This document shows, in pieces, positions 24,935-36,768 of a stretch of 64,000 bases of DNA (its first letter is position 1; each line of letters starts with the position of its first letter). This DNA is from Osedax fenrisi. Its lineage: Eukaryota > Annelida > Polychaeta > Sabellida > Siboglinidae. Position numbers and translations under genes: made by a program. The stretch covers positions 35,442,269 to 35,506,268 of the forward strand of contig OZ025240.1 in the NCBI GenBank assembly GCA_964019155.1, given 5' to 3'. Under the pieces are notes generated by a model that did not search any database, was not told where the DNA came from, and saw only the letters and a program-made list of their open reading frames with translations.

Positions 24935-25819
24935 GGGTAAAGTAACCGAATACTGACACTCTCGGTATCTCAGAAATCATAAATCCTACAAAAAAATATT
25001 TAATGAATATAATATTTATAATTATATAAATAGTCTAAAAAAGTATTTTTTATTTTTGAATTATTCAAAATATTTCTGATATATCCAATAAACTGATTTT
25101 TGTATTACATTTTTAAATTTATGAAAAAAAATTTCAACTTAAAACATTCTCAAGAATATACAAATGTATCTATATAAAATATAACACAATATTATTTAAA
25201 AATAAAGCATTCTAAAAATGATATATTTAATTTCTATATTTGTTATCAAATATTCATTATGTTATAAGCATATATCTATAGGTCATATAAGTCCCTAATA
25301 CGGATACTCTAGCTGTCTTAATATGGATAGTGTCTGTTGGATACCCTATAACCAATCAGCTCGCAGCGAATGAACTATTCTGATTTTCATAAAAATCGCG
25401 TGCGTTATAATATTAATACCGTAATAAAGCTAAATCTAAAAAATGTATTATTTAGATACTTAAATTGTATTATTAATTAAAAAATAATAAAAATAAATAA
25501 ATTAGATTAGAATAAATTATTCATTAAATTAATTATAAATAACGTAATTATGATTTGTATGATTGATTCATCAATAATATATAGGTTATCTAGTGGTATT
25601 TAGGGTTTCCGTATTATAACATAGGGTGTCCGATGGACATGGGTACCGAATACGGACACCCTCGTTATCTATGAAATTAATAGATTAAATAAAATGTTAA
25701 AATCACAATAATATCTTAATCATATAATATTAATATATTGTAATTTTTGAATAAAGATAATTAGTCATAAAATGTTAAGGCCATTTATTGTTAAAGTGTC
25801 CGTATTAGGTTACTTTCCC
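24935..25819. mobile_element. TA-flanked element, GGGTAAAGTAACC family
   Basis: Left end TA/GGGTAAAGTAACCGAATAC with TGACACTC, right end GTGTCCGTATTAGGTTACTTTCCC. An internal inverted GGGTGTCC...GGACACCCT block is near 25620-25668. Homologous in opposite orientation to 30977-32085 and to 27872-28438. No ORF. Confidence 0.75.
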
Positions 25820-25939
25820 AAACATGTTAATATAATTATTATAAACGATAATTATCACATTATAATACATGCTTATTATATAATAATATTATTTATATAT
25901 AATATTTGAACTTTTAATATTAAATGTATATACATTTAT

Positions 25940-26178
25940 TTAGATAAAAGAACTTTTAAATTCGCGTGTATTAGTTATTTTACTTCTTTGAGTAGTTTTC
26001 GTATCTTCATGTATACATTGTTGTATCCTTATTTTTATATCGTCATCTTCAATGAAATATCGATATTGGACATAGTTAATATATGTGAACAATGCCCACA
26101 ATAAAAGTATTATAATGGAAGAAAGCGTAAAAATAAATGCAAAAATAATCAATGTATAGTCCTTAACTTCTTCTTTTT
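25940..26178 (-). CDS. LRR gene 2, exon encoding transmembrane helix and cytoplasmic tail
   Basis: Minus-strand exon after a good acceptor (TTTATAACAG) to a stop at 25940-25942. It encodes a short acidic juxtamembrane stretch (EKEEVKDYT), a hydrophobic helix (LIIFAFIFTLSSIIILLLWA) and a polar tail of about 50 residues (YRYFIEDDDIKIRIQQC ... REFKSSFI). It begins in phase 1. The upstream leucine-rich-repeat exon (27122-27794) ends with AAA ATA G/GTTAAT in phase 1, so the join restores a Glu codon without a frame change. No kinase, TIR or other signalling domain is present in the tail. Confidence 0.75.
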
Positions 26179-26829
26179 CTGTTATAAATGAAAATTAGTT
26201 TATATGTATATAATATATATAGGATAAAAAATAAAAATAATAAAATAAAAATAAATATAACTTTAATCTTTTACATAATGTGTTAGTTCGCAACATTAAC
26301 AATGTATTAATAAGAAACATGAATAATAATAATGGTTAGATAATTAATGCTCGTATATCCAAATAAAATGTATTAATACATATATGTATTTTACAAAAAT
26401 ACATATATGTATACAACATACATATGTGTTAATACATTTAATGTGATTCTACCGCGTACATTATAATATTCGTAATGATGCGTATTATCTCCTTTACTAC
26501 TTGACATGTTACTAGAACGGATTATATAAGGCACGTTATATGAACATACAAATGATGAATTGCTAATGATGGAGAAGCTTTACTATTTAGGTTTGGCTTT
26601 ATTCTGGTTTCCCCTCGGTTTACGAGCTTCGGAATGAAAATAAAGTAGTTTACAAAGTTGTATTACCTAAGTAAGTTACAAAGTATTAATGCCTAAGTAG
26701 GCTTTATGTTATAACTGATGCGGTAACTGATGGTACTTATTTCTACTTATTGCGATATAGTATTATATTTAATAGCCAAATATATCTAAATATAATTTAA
26801 AAAACTATAGCAGTAATCCACTATAGTGG

Positions 26830-26865
<36 letters not shown>

Positions 26866-27023
26866 TTATTGATAAAATCTATAAAATTAAATTAAAAAAT
26901 AACTTTGGTATACCTAATACCTAATATTAGGTATTATATATATATATATATATATATATTTAAAACAAAATAAATGTAATGTAATTAAATTAAATGTGTA
27001 TTATACATAGAGTATATATATAG

Positions 27024-27067
<44 letters not shown>

Positions 27068-27121
27068 CTAATACGAATTTATAAATAATATACATATACG
27101 TAGTATTAATTAAATATTAAC
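26179..27121 (-). other. Intron of LRR gene 2
   Basis: About 940 bp between the two exons. AT-rich, with (AT)n tracts at about 26829-26861, 26939-26959 and 27026-27064. No other content recognised. Confidence 0.65.
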
Positions 27122-27794
27122 CTATTTTACAATCATAATCTTTAATAAAATGACATCCTTCAGCACGGTTGTTGATATTCATGTAACAAGTAATAGTTAC
27201 GCGATCTAAATCAGGATGTGTACACATGGGATTAGGTTCGATTTCAATATCCAATTCTACTTTTTGTGACAGGTTTCTTATCCATGACATGTGGCATCCG
27301 CATTCGAACTTGTTGTTATTAATTGAGAGGCTATTTTTAGAATAAGTATTGAATTGTTTTTTGTAGAAATACGATTCAAATATTATTTTAGATATTTTCG
27401 TAAGTAGGTTATTATCTAAGGTCAATATTCTTAATTTGACTAGCGTATTTAAATCAGTTTCAAATACGCTTAATTTATTATAACTGAGTTTAATGTATTC
27501 CAATTTTGTATTTTCCATGAATAATTTTTTACTTATGACCTTAATTAAATTATTATCTAGATTAATAAATATTAAATCAATTAAATATTTAAATTGGTAA
27601 TCATGAATATCAGAGAGTTTATTATTATTCAATGTTACATAGGTCACGATACTGTTATTTAGTTTGAATGAATGTTGATGTAAATGTGAAATATTCTTTT
27701 TTTCGCAGATAAAATCAACTGTTTTTTCACTAATCATATTTTCGTTCATTATTCCTTTTGTTATATCCTTTGATGCATTACAATAATATGTATC
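27122..27794 (-). CDS. Leucine-rich-repeat ectodomain exon (LRR gene 2)
   Basis: Minus-strand exon starting after the acceptor TTATAG at 27795-27796 and ending at a G/GTTAAT donor (27121). It encodes an N-terminal cap (YYCNASKDITKGIMNEN ... FICEKKNISHLHQHSF), about five leucine-rich repeats (VTYVTLNNNKLSDIHDYQF, LIFINLDNNLIKVISKKLF, LEYIKLSYNKLSVFETDL, LRILTLDNNLLTKISKIIF) and a C-terminal cap (LSINNNKFECGCHMSWI ... CTHPDLDRVTITCYMNI). The four-cysteine cap marks an extracellular domain. An unspliced reading would stop at 27117, but the in-phase donor and the membrane exon 940 bp downstream make a type I membrane receptor more likely. The N-terminal signal exon is not found. Paralogue of the exon at 13837-14496. 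Confidence 0.8.
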
Positions 27795-27871
27795 CTATAA
27801 TAATGTACCATAATTAATATATTATTAATTATTATCAGGTAATTAATATTTCCTACGTGTTAATCGTATAT

Positions 27872-29500
27872 GGGGAAATGTATCCTAATACGGACACCTT
27901 AATATTAAATAGTATTAATATGTTATTACTCAATATTAGTATTCAAAAATTACAATATATTTATATTATATGATTATAAATATTATTTTGATTTTAAAAT
28001 TATATACTGGGGTGTCCGTATTCGAACATGGGTACCGAATATGTGTATACTATATAATATACTAGGGTACCTATATATTATTGATGAATCAATCAGATAA
28101 ATTAAAATTACATTACTTATATGTAATCATGAATGATTATAATTTATTTTAAATAGTAATTAATTCATAAATTTGTATTATTTTATTAATTAATAATTGC
28201 AAGTGAAGTATCTAAATAATAAGGATGATACATATTAATAAATGCATTGTATTAATATTATAACAGACGCGATTGTTATGATATTAAAAGAGTTCGCTCT
28301 ACACGCTGATTGGTTAAATGGTGTCCACGGATACTGACCATATTAAGGCATCACTATAGTTCCTATTAATGATTTATATTACCTCTAAATATATTATTAT
28401 AACTTAATTAATATTTGATAACAAATAGAGCAATTATTTAGGGGAGAGTACTCGAATACAAACACCCTAACAATAAAGCAACATAACTTTATTATTTCTC
28501 AATTAAATATTTCCATATTTTATTTATAAGTATTAAGTAGATATATACATATAACAGCTATTTTAATATTTAATTTAGTTTGTTTAACTCTGAGATAACA
28601 GGTGTGTCGATATTACAGGCACTGCCTCGAATACCGACACCTTGGCACATAATATCGACACCCTATATGGTATAATATATATTGATATTTAGATATAGGT
28701 AAATACCTACCATATATTATTTAATATCCACTATACAATCAGAATTAAATGCCCGTTACTTTTAGTTAACACACGCAATGCATACGTTGTGTTCCTATAA
28801 TTAATTTTCGAAAATATTTTATATTATAAATATTAAGTTTTAAATTACATAATGCGAATATTGTACGTACATAGGGGTTTTATATAGTTTCTGAAAGACT
28901 ATTTAATTCCAAGTAGAATCAATACCAATTATATGTGTATATTATTAGGTATTCTATTAACTTATGAATGTTATCGCAATGTACGCATATTATAAACAAA
29001 TAACGCTGATTGGTTAAAGGGTGTCGATATTACGTGCAATTAGGGTGTCGGTATTATGAAAATGTATGTTGCTTAGGTAAACGTCAATAACTTTGTAACA
29101 AATTATGTAAAATATAAAATATTTTCGGCACATTGTAAAATATAATTAGATCTATACGATGTATTTAAAATATTTAAAATATATAATTTTTCAAATGATT
29201 GAGAATCTATATTGTTCTTCAACAATTTCATAAATTTAGAGTTATAACGAAAAAATCAGTGTTTTGTTTATTATTAAAAAATATAAATATTAAAAAAAAT
29301 TGTTACTTATATGGATTAGAATTATATTGATTAACATTTCATACATTAATTATTTTTTGATTGGAATTATATTTTAGGAGATCTTTAGGGTGTCGATATT
29401 TCGTGCATGTCGATATTAGAGCACTCTCCCCTATATGTTTAGAAATATTTAGTTTTTAATATATTGTTTTATTTTATATTAATACATGTGTATTCTTTAG
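27872..29500. mobile_element. TA-family element split by a nested insertion
   Basis: Left end GGGGAAATGTATCCTAATAC with GGACACC. The sequence to 28438 follows the 30977-32085 element (GTGTCCGTATTCGAACATGG, the GATGAATCAA block, GCTGATTGGTTAAA). Its continuation resumes at 29434-29500 (TTTATATTAATACATGTGTA, matching 31660-31695). Between the halves lies the complete 28441-29431 element. The far end is cut by the repeat starting at 29501. Confidence 0.65.
28441..29431. mobile_element. TA-flanked element, GGGGAGAGT family (long form), nested
   Basis: Ends GGGGAGAGTACTCGAATAC and GAGCACTCTCCCC, flanked by TA (28439-28440, 29432-29433). Internal AGGGTGTCGATATTACGTGC and CGACACCCT blocks. The right 390 bp is nearly identical to the short form at 9284-9710. 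No ORF. Inserted inside the 27872-29500 element. Confidence 0.8.
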
Positions 29501-30181
29501 GGTACAGTTTGATCATTTCTAGAGTACTGATCGTATGTATTCAAATTAGGATAAAACGGCTATGGGGACACTATTTACACCCTACTAAAGACACTCGCTG
29601 TACCATACTTTTTAACAGTGTATATATATTTATATATAATTTTTAACAGTGTATATATATATTTATATATAATTTTCGATATACACTGTTAAAAATTAGG
29701 GTACAGCGAGTGACTTTTGTATGGTGTAAGAAGTTTCCCCGTAGCCGTACCCTAATTAGGGTACAATTTGAAAAAATACGATCAGTACCCTAAAATTACC
29801 AAACTGTACGTACAATCGATTATCCTAAATAATTGTAGCTGGTTGTATCCTAATTATATGATACCGTGTACCCTAATGCAATTGTATGATATGTACCATA
29901 ATTGAATTTAATGATATGTAAATATAATAATCACGAACCCTAATATTTAATATAGCTATACCCTAATAAATATATAGAGTGTATAGTATACACTGTATAC
30001 CCTAGTGCATTTAACAGTTATGTACACTAATATTTAACATATATGTAATCTAAAAATATATATATTATACCCTATTGAGTTTAAAAGTCATGTACCCTAT
30101 TTAGGGTACATGGTAAATTGTTGTGATATTTTAACGATATGTACCCTATAAATTGAATTCGCTGTACCCTAATGTTTAACA

Positions 30182-30184
<3 letters not shown>
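29501..30184. mobile_element. MITE(s) with CACTGTTAAAAATTAGGGTAC tips and GTACCCTAA-filled interior
   Basis: A complete unit runs 29684-30184 (CACTGTTAAAAATTAGGGTA at the left, GCTGTACCCTAATGTTTAAC then AGTG at the right). Its interior holds more than ten degenerate copies of GTACCCTAA. A partial copy of the left end lies inverted at 29501-29620, so two units meet head to head across a TA-rich spacer. Non-coding. Same tip as the element at 15443-15759. Confidence 0.72.
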
Positions 30185-30245
<61 letters not shown>

Positions 30246-30733
30246 ATATATTAATACTTACATCACAAATCAAAGACGATACATTACATAATAATAAATA
30301 TAATATAGGATATAGGATCATATACATTATTTTACAAATATACATTATAGAAATCGACTTAATAGAATTTAATCAATAATTATTCTGTAATACATTGTTA
30401 TTAATTATTTATTTAATATTTTTTCAATCAAAAAATTAATTTAATTTTTAAATTAATTAACTAATGCCACATATACAATTAATATACAACAAGAATAGCC
30501 TAAGTAAATAATAATTTGTAGTTCTTTGTTTACCTATTTTGTTTATAATAGCTATTAGGTTAATACTTATTTATTTAATATTTTATCTATAACCATATTA
30601 ATTTCATTTTTAAATAAATCAACTAATCATTTAGGATAACCTAAATAAATGATAATAACCGTAGAAACAAAATTTATAATTTGTATTTAAAACATTATTT
30701 CTATAACAAAAATAACATTTTTTGAATCTAATC

Positions 30734-30817
<84 letters not shown>

Positions 30818-30976
30818 ACATGTTTATATTAGTTTAACAATATACAGAAGTAATTTAAATATTTATATAGTAATTTTAAGAGAGGGGAAACTTAAAGCGC
30901 TTTAGAAAATAATAAAATTGAAATAATCAAAACATATATATTTAGTGTAAATTATGATTTAAATAATAATACCTAT
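30185..30976. repeat. (AT)n arrays and AT-rich spacer
   Basis: (AT)n at 30185-30242 and 30739-30814 (the latter ending in GTGTGTG). The sequence between them is AT-rich with no gene or repeat-family signal. Confidence 0.8.
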
Positions 30977-31904
30977 AGGAAAGTAACCTAATACGGACAA
31001 ATTAACAATAATTGGTCTTAACATTTTATGACTCATTATTTGTTTTCAAAAATTACAATATATTAATATTATATTATTATAGATATGTGATTAAAATTAT
31101 TGTGATTAAAATTTTATTTAATCTTTTAATTCCATAGATAACGGGGGTGTCCGTATGCGGTACCCATGTCCGAATACGGAAACCCCATGTTATAATACGG
31201 ACACCCTATATACCACTAGATAAACTATATATTATTAATGAATCAAATAGACAAATTACAATTATATTATTTATAATTAATGTTATGAACAATTTATTCT
31301 AATTTAGTTAATCATTTATTTATTTGTATTATTTTTTTAATTAATAATACAATTTAAGTATCTAAATAATACAAATCCTAGGATAAAAAGTATAGACTAA
31401 GGGTGGTATTAATATTATAAGGCACGCCATTTTTATGAAAATCCGAATAATACATACGCTGAGCGCTGATTGGTTATATAAACCTTAGGAGGGTTTCCGT
31501 ATTAATACATTCAGAGTGTCCGTACTAGGGACTTATATGACCTCAGGATATATAATTATGCTATATTATGCTTAACTTAATGAATATTTGATAACAAATA
31601 TAGAAATAATATATAGAATTTTAGAATGCTTTAATTTTTAATAATATAGTGTTCTATTTTATAGTGTTATTTTGTATCGATACATTTGTATATTATTGAG
31701 AAGGTTTTAAGTTGAAATTTGTTTTCATAAATTTAAAATAGTATTATAAAAATCAATTTATTGGATATATCAGCAATATTTTAATTAATTAAAAAATAAA
31801 AAATACTTTTTTAGACTATATATATAATTATGAATATATTGTATTCGTTAAACATTTTTTTATAGGATGTAGGACCTACATATATGTCTATATTAGTCTA
31901 TATA

Positions 31905-31952
<48 letters not shown>

Positions 31953-32085
31953 TCTGTATATCTACTATAGTACTACATAGACCTTATACATTGTAGGTGG
32001 TAACTATGTTTCCTATGGTTACTGAGATACCTAGAGTGTCCGTATTCGGGCAATGTACGTAGGTACCTATTCGGTTACTTTCCCC
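30977..32085. mobile_element. TA-flanked element, GGRAAGTAACC family, longest copy
   Basis: Ends GGAAAGTAACCTAATACGGA and CGGTTACTTTCCCC with TA on both sides (30975-30976, 32086-32087). Internal inverted GTGTCCGTATGCGG/CCGAATACGG blocks near 31145-31210. Most of the body is the reverse complement of 24935-25819. An (AT)n run sits at 31905-31949. No ORF. Confidence 0.78.
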
Positions 32086-32102
32086 TACACCTAATAATCT
32101 TG

Positions 32103-32402
32103 CTCAAACCCAAATTAAACCATAAACCCAAACCCAAACCCAAACTCAAACCCAAACTCAAACACGACCCAAACCCAAACCCAAACTCAAACATAAACCC
32201 AAACCCAAACCCAAACTCAAACTTAAACCCAAACCCAAACTCAAACATAAACCCAAACCATAACTCAAACATAAACCCAAACCCAAACTCAAACTTAAAC
32301 CCAAACCCAAACACAAACATAAACCCAAACCATAACTCAAACATAAACCCAAACCCAAACCCAAACTCAAAATTAAAACCAAACCCAAACCCAAACCCAA
32401 CC
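32103..32402. repeat. (AAACCC)n array with AAACTC/AAACAT variants
   Basis: About 50 hexamer units of AAACCC type, mixed with AAACTC, AAACAT and AAACTT variants, in higher-order blocks of about 60 bp. Both strands are translatable, but only because the unit length is a multiple of three. It differs from the canonical metazoan telomere unit (TTAGGG). Confidence 0.92.
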
Positions 32403-32859
32403 AATATCTATATGAATTAGGTAACGGAATACACCGAAGGCGACTTGTCAATTTGGTGTGGCTAACAATAGGCGGATCGTGTGTCTGCATCGAGGACACG
32501 ATAGCTGACCTATATATAGATATAATTAATACGAAGAATAGATGGTACAAATAGTAAAAACACGACTACCCCGCCCGCCCTCCCCCACTCCCACCCGCCC
32601 TTAAAGGATTTTTGGGCCGAGCTGCATTTCGCCATTCATCGAATTATGATTAATATTGCGTTATTTATTTATATCCTATATCGTAATCGTAATTGTAGCG
32701 TAATTTATTAAAACACAACTTAAATAAGTATATATACTTTAAATAAGATAGTTTTCTGATCTTCTGGGAATATGTATTCTTGTAGCTAAACATATGTTGA
32801 TTGAGATTATTTTCTTCACATTTATTGATATACATATATAAATATTATATATATATATA

Positions 32860-32943
<84 letters not shown>

Positions 32944-32954
32944 TGTGTGTTGCC
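32403..32954. other. Unassigned sequence with a G-rich tract and an (AT)n array
   Basis: A C-rich stretch (ACCCCGCCCGCCCTCCCCC, 32567-32603) gives G-runs on the minus strand with quadruplex potential. (AT)n at about 32867-32940 followed by GTGTGTGT. No gene seen. Confidence 0.6.
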
Positions 32955-33320
32955 AGCTAATCCGTCCTATTTTCTATTTATATCCGCCCCATTGCTGATC
33001 TAATTAAGAACTTTCCAAATTTACACTACCATATTTTTGCTGATGATATTCACCTATTTACCTTTTCCTTATACATTATCATACCTCTGAATTAATCGAG
33101 TGTGTTAATTAGTTAACTGCATAATAGTATGGCTCGAGCCTCGGATCTTTTCCAATAAATTACTAATTAATTCCTACTGTGTTTAACATATCTACTTCCT
33201 ACTTCCTTTCCAAACGTTACTCTAAATAACATGATTATTTCTCATACCCATTCCTCTAAAAACCTAGGATTAGTTTTTGATGACAAATTATCATGTAAGG
33301 CCCTATCGCAGTGTACATGC
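32955..33320 (+). mobile_element. LINE reverse-transcriptase fragment (left part of a split element)
   Basis: Plus strand: SVLFSIYIRPIADLIKNFPN then LHYHIFADDIHLFTF (catalytic YADD-type motif near 33035) and HSSKNLGLVFDDKLS. Matches RT domains 4-7 of the CR1/L2/Rex1 group. Followed after about 1.75 kb by the next part at 35070. Confidence 0.72.
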
Positions 33321-33933
33321 TGATCGGACCACATTTACCAGATGTATTCAAAATACAATGTATATATATAGAAAAATATATGTCTATTCAGAATACTTGT
33401 CATGATAGAACCGGAAAGGGTATGATAGAACTATTATCTGAATCGAGTCATTTTTTTTTTGTATAGTATACAGATTATTTAGTAAAACAGTATTACAATA
33501 GAACATTCATAAATAATATATCGTTATACATATATCTAATAATATATATATTTTTTTTTTAATTATTAATTATAAATCGACTTATGAAACTATTTGAAAT
33601 AATATTTGTATAATATTTTATTGTAGGATAATGATATCCATATAAATATATTTTCTATAAAGCAATACAAATTATCTAGAAATATCAAATAGATTTTCCT
33701 GTAGTGCAACGAATGCATACACATCTAGAGTGAAAATATTGATCACTGAGTAATATGCGTATGAAATTTCATAGCATAATATTTGTAGGGAGGGAAAGTA
33801 GTAGTGACCGATAATTAATATGCCTCAGAAGATTTCTAATATATCGATAAATACTGAATTGAAGGCTCTTATTTTTTTGAATTAACTAGAAATCATATAG
33901 TTCTAGAATACTGTGATTTCACTATTATATATA
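33321..33933. other. AT-rich sequence without recognised features
   Basis: Nothing supported. Lies between two LINE parts and left of a MITE, so it may be inserted DNA. Confidence 0.45.
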
Positions 33934-34367
33934 CCCAGCTAACACTAAGAGCAGCATAACAGCAGCATAATAGCAAATCTGATAATAATAGCAGCATAAT
34001 AGAATTACAAATTAATAGCAGCATAATAGCAGCATAATATACATACTACAGCAGCATAATAGCAGCATAATATACACAAAAACAAACTTTATAATAGCAG
34101 CATAATAGCAGCATAAAAGCAGCATAATATTATATAGCAGCATGATAGTAGCATAAAATCAGCATGAAAGCAGCATAACAGCAGCATAATATCAGCATAA
34201 AAGCAGCATAAAAGCAGCATAATAGCAGCATAATATATGTTATAATAGCAGCATAAAAGCAGCATAATAGCAACAAAATCAAACTTTATAAGAGCAGCAT
34301 AACAGCACAATGTAAACATTTGCGGCTATTATGTTATTCTATTATGCTGCTCTTACTGTTAGCTGGG
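33934..34367. mobile_element. MITE with interior made of AGCAGCATAA repeats
   Basis: Ends CCCAGCTAACACTAAGAGCA and TGCTCTTACTGTTAGCTGGG are inverted repeats (one mismatch). The interior is a degenerate array of about 28 AGCAGCATAA(T) words, the same word that follows the terminal repeat. Frames here (for example the Cys/Tyr-rich minus frame) are translations of the repeat. Confidence 0.8.
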
Positions 34368-35069
34368 ATTAAATAATTATATTTATGATGCATACGCACC
34401 TTATTTGATTTAATGATTTAATTATATATACACAAACTCTTACAAATAAATAAGCATAAATTTATATAATCATGTTTTTTGTCAAAATTTGACAAAAATG
34501 TATTCTATAATAAATTATTCTAAAACAGATTGTAGGTATATACCTACTATATATTATAGATATTTTGGTTATCTAAATATTGTATATATAACTTGTTATC
34601 CTATATACCATTTAAGCGTTAATTAAAACGGCCACCTACGACGTAGGTCCAACGTCCTCGGCCACCTACCCCCTTCCCTCCCCTAATAATTATTTCTTAA
34701 CTTTTATAAGCTTATTTATTATCTATCACATTAGATTTATAAATGACTATAATTATGTGTATAATATATAATAGTATATATAATAAAATACTATAAATAT
34801 TACTTTATTAATGAATTCATATTATATGAAAATGTATATATAAATTAAAAATATTTCTACTTTTTTAAATATAGTAGGATCATATATATACAAAACATGT
34901 TTTTATGTGATTTATATATCGTTTTTGGATGCAATTTGTTCATAGATACTAAATTACACAAGTAAATGATAGTTTTATGGAATAATATTTTTGTTTTATT
35001 TTTATGATATTTAACCCTTTATACACTGCGACCGGGCTTTAGGAATCACCTATATATTATAAAATCCTC
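34368..35069. other. AT-rich sequence, no gene
   Basis: Contains a short C-rich patch (34630-34685). Nothing else recognised. Confidence 0.5.
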
Positions 35070-35560
35070 AAACTTTCATCACTTCAGAATTTTAAAAATA
35101 TGAGCATGACTTTCCAGAAAACTCTCTAAAACACTAATAAATGCTCTTTTACTTTCCCGACTTGACTACTGTTCTTATCTTCTGAATTTATTTCCTGCTA
35201 AAGCTACTGCTCCACTAAACCAGTTATAAGTTTCTCAATAAGTACTATTTATTGCATAAAACGACTGGATCACTCTACATTAACATCAATTCAATCAATA
35301 TATTCTTTCACCCCTAGCTATATCTCAGATCTAATTATAAAACTTACAATATTACCTTCTCTTCGTTACCAAAATACTCATTATCTCCCAGAACTCTAGT
35401 AAAACTTCCCTAAATTCTAGAACTTTAAAAATTCCGGTCCAACCCTATGGAATTCCCTCCCTCCTACCATTCGTTCTATTAGATCTCATAAAATATATAT
35501 ATATAAATCTTACTTCTTCTTTTCTCTCTACCTCTGATCATTAAATCATCCACCTTATTA
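35070..35560 (+). mobile_element. LINE reverse-transcriptase fragment (right part of a split element)
   Basis: Plus strand: SRKLSKTLINALLLSRLDYC then SYLLNLFPAKATAPLNQL is the 'LIxALVxSRLDYCNxLL' block that normally follows the RT thumb. Further on, FNQYILSPLAI and QPYGIPSLLP correspond to the C-terminal region. Decayed by stops. It continues the 32955-33320 piece after a gap of about 50 codons. Confidence 0.68.
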
Positions 35561-35712
35561 TTTGTGTTCATGTTATATTCAACGTATATTATTATTAAAT
35601 TGTTATCGTATATTATTATCGTATTATTATTTTCTTCCCGCACGAGCGAAGGGGTCACATGAAAGGGAAATTACCTTATTTTATTGCTTAAAAAACCGAA
35701 TATCATCATCAT

Positions 35713-35761
<49 letters not shown>

Positions 35762-36319
35762 TATTATACATTTAATGTAATATTATATACTAGTTTGTTA
35801 TGTATTATATACTGTGATATAATATGCATGAATATAAACATATCACTCTCTGTTTTAGAGCAGTTGTTGCAATACCGTTCTCAACTCGTTCAGTAACCCT
35901 GCATATATACAATATTGTATACTTATTATCATTAGTAACATAATGTGAATATGATAATTGTAATGCTTTTTATTAACACCATCGAGAAATTAATTGTTTT
36001 AATTAACTAAATAATATATATATCGATAGAATTAGAATGTATAATAGATAATATAATATAATCTTAAAGATTATATTAAAAATGAGTAATTTATAATTTA
36101 TATAATAATAATTTATTTATTATTTCCAGTAACCATGCAATGTAATATCCAAAATATACATTACATTATAAAATATAATTATTTATATAATTTAAAATGC
36201 AATACTATAAATGCATATACTAAATGACATATATAAATATAAACATATCAATGATAAAGTAAGCAATGGTATACATATATTTTCTCTAATTCAAATATCA
36301 TCAGCTTTATAATTCCCAG
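35561..36319. other. AT-rich sequence with ATC and AT microsatellites
   Basis: (ATC)n/(AT)n at 35700-35758. The rest is AT-rich and unassigned. Confidence 0.55.
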
Positions 36320-36768
36320 AGACCTCCATTACAGTAGTATATCGCTAGCACTAGTACCCATATTCCTCATTAAAGCCTAGTTCCACTCCCATCTATTATA
36401 CACGCTCGGTCCGTTGAATCTTTCTAGGCGTAACAACCCTCTTCCGAGGTAAATACCGCAGAGATTACATAATATCGCGACTCTAGTGTAGCGTCTAGTG
36501 CGGGTTCATCCCGACGTTCTACGTGTCAGTCTGTGTGTGGAGGCTGAGTGTGAACGCGTCAATACGGCCAGTCGCACTTGTAACGCAGACTCGAGGGCGC
36601 CACTTGACAACTGTTAATCAACTCGCATCCTTTAGGAGACCAATTCTACGACAGAGAGAACAATTTAGTATGTTATTTATAATATTTAATAACTTACGAT
36701 ATTCGTATATGTTATATTATTGTGTATTGATAAATTGTGATATTGTTATATATTATATTCGTATATAT
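36320..36768. other. Locally GC-richer unassigned segment
   Basis: The part up to about 36665 is clearly less AT-rich than its surroundings (CTCGAGGGCGCCACTTG near 36590). An 84-codon plus frame (36523-36777) has no recognisable content. It could be an old retroelement or regulatory region. I also looked here for the missing last sulfatase exon on the minus strand and did not find it. Confidence 0.4.

Noticed and set aside
32075..32550. Gly/Phe- and Asn/Pro-rich frames of 106-130 codons
   Set aside because: Translations of the AAACCC-type hexamer array on both strands.
34089..34319. Cys/Tyr/Leu-rich 76-codon frame
   Set aside because: Translation of the AGCAGCATAA repeat inside a MITE.
33934..34367. 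CRISPR-like regularly repeated AGCAGCATAA words
   Set aside because: Spacing is irregular, there are no unique spacers of constant length and the region is bounded by terminal inverted repeats; the genome is eukaryotic.
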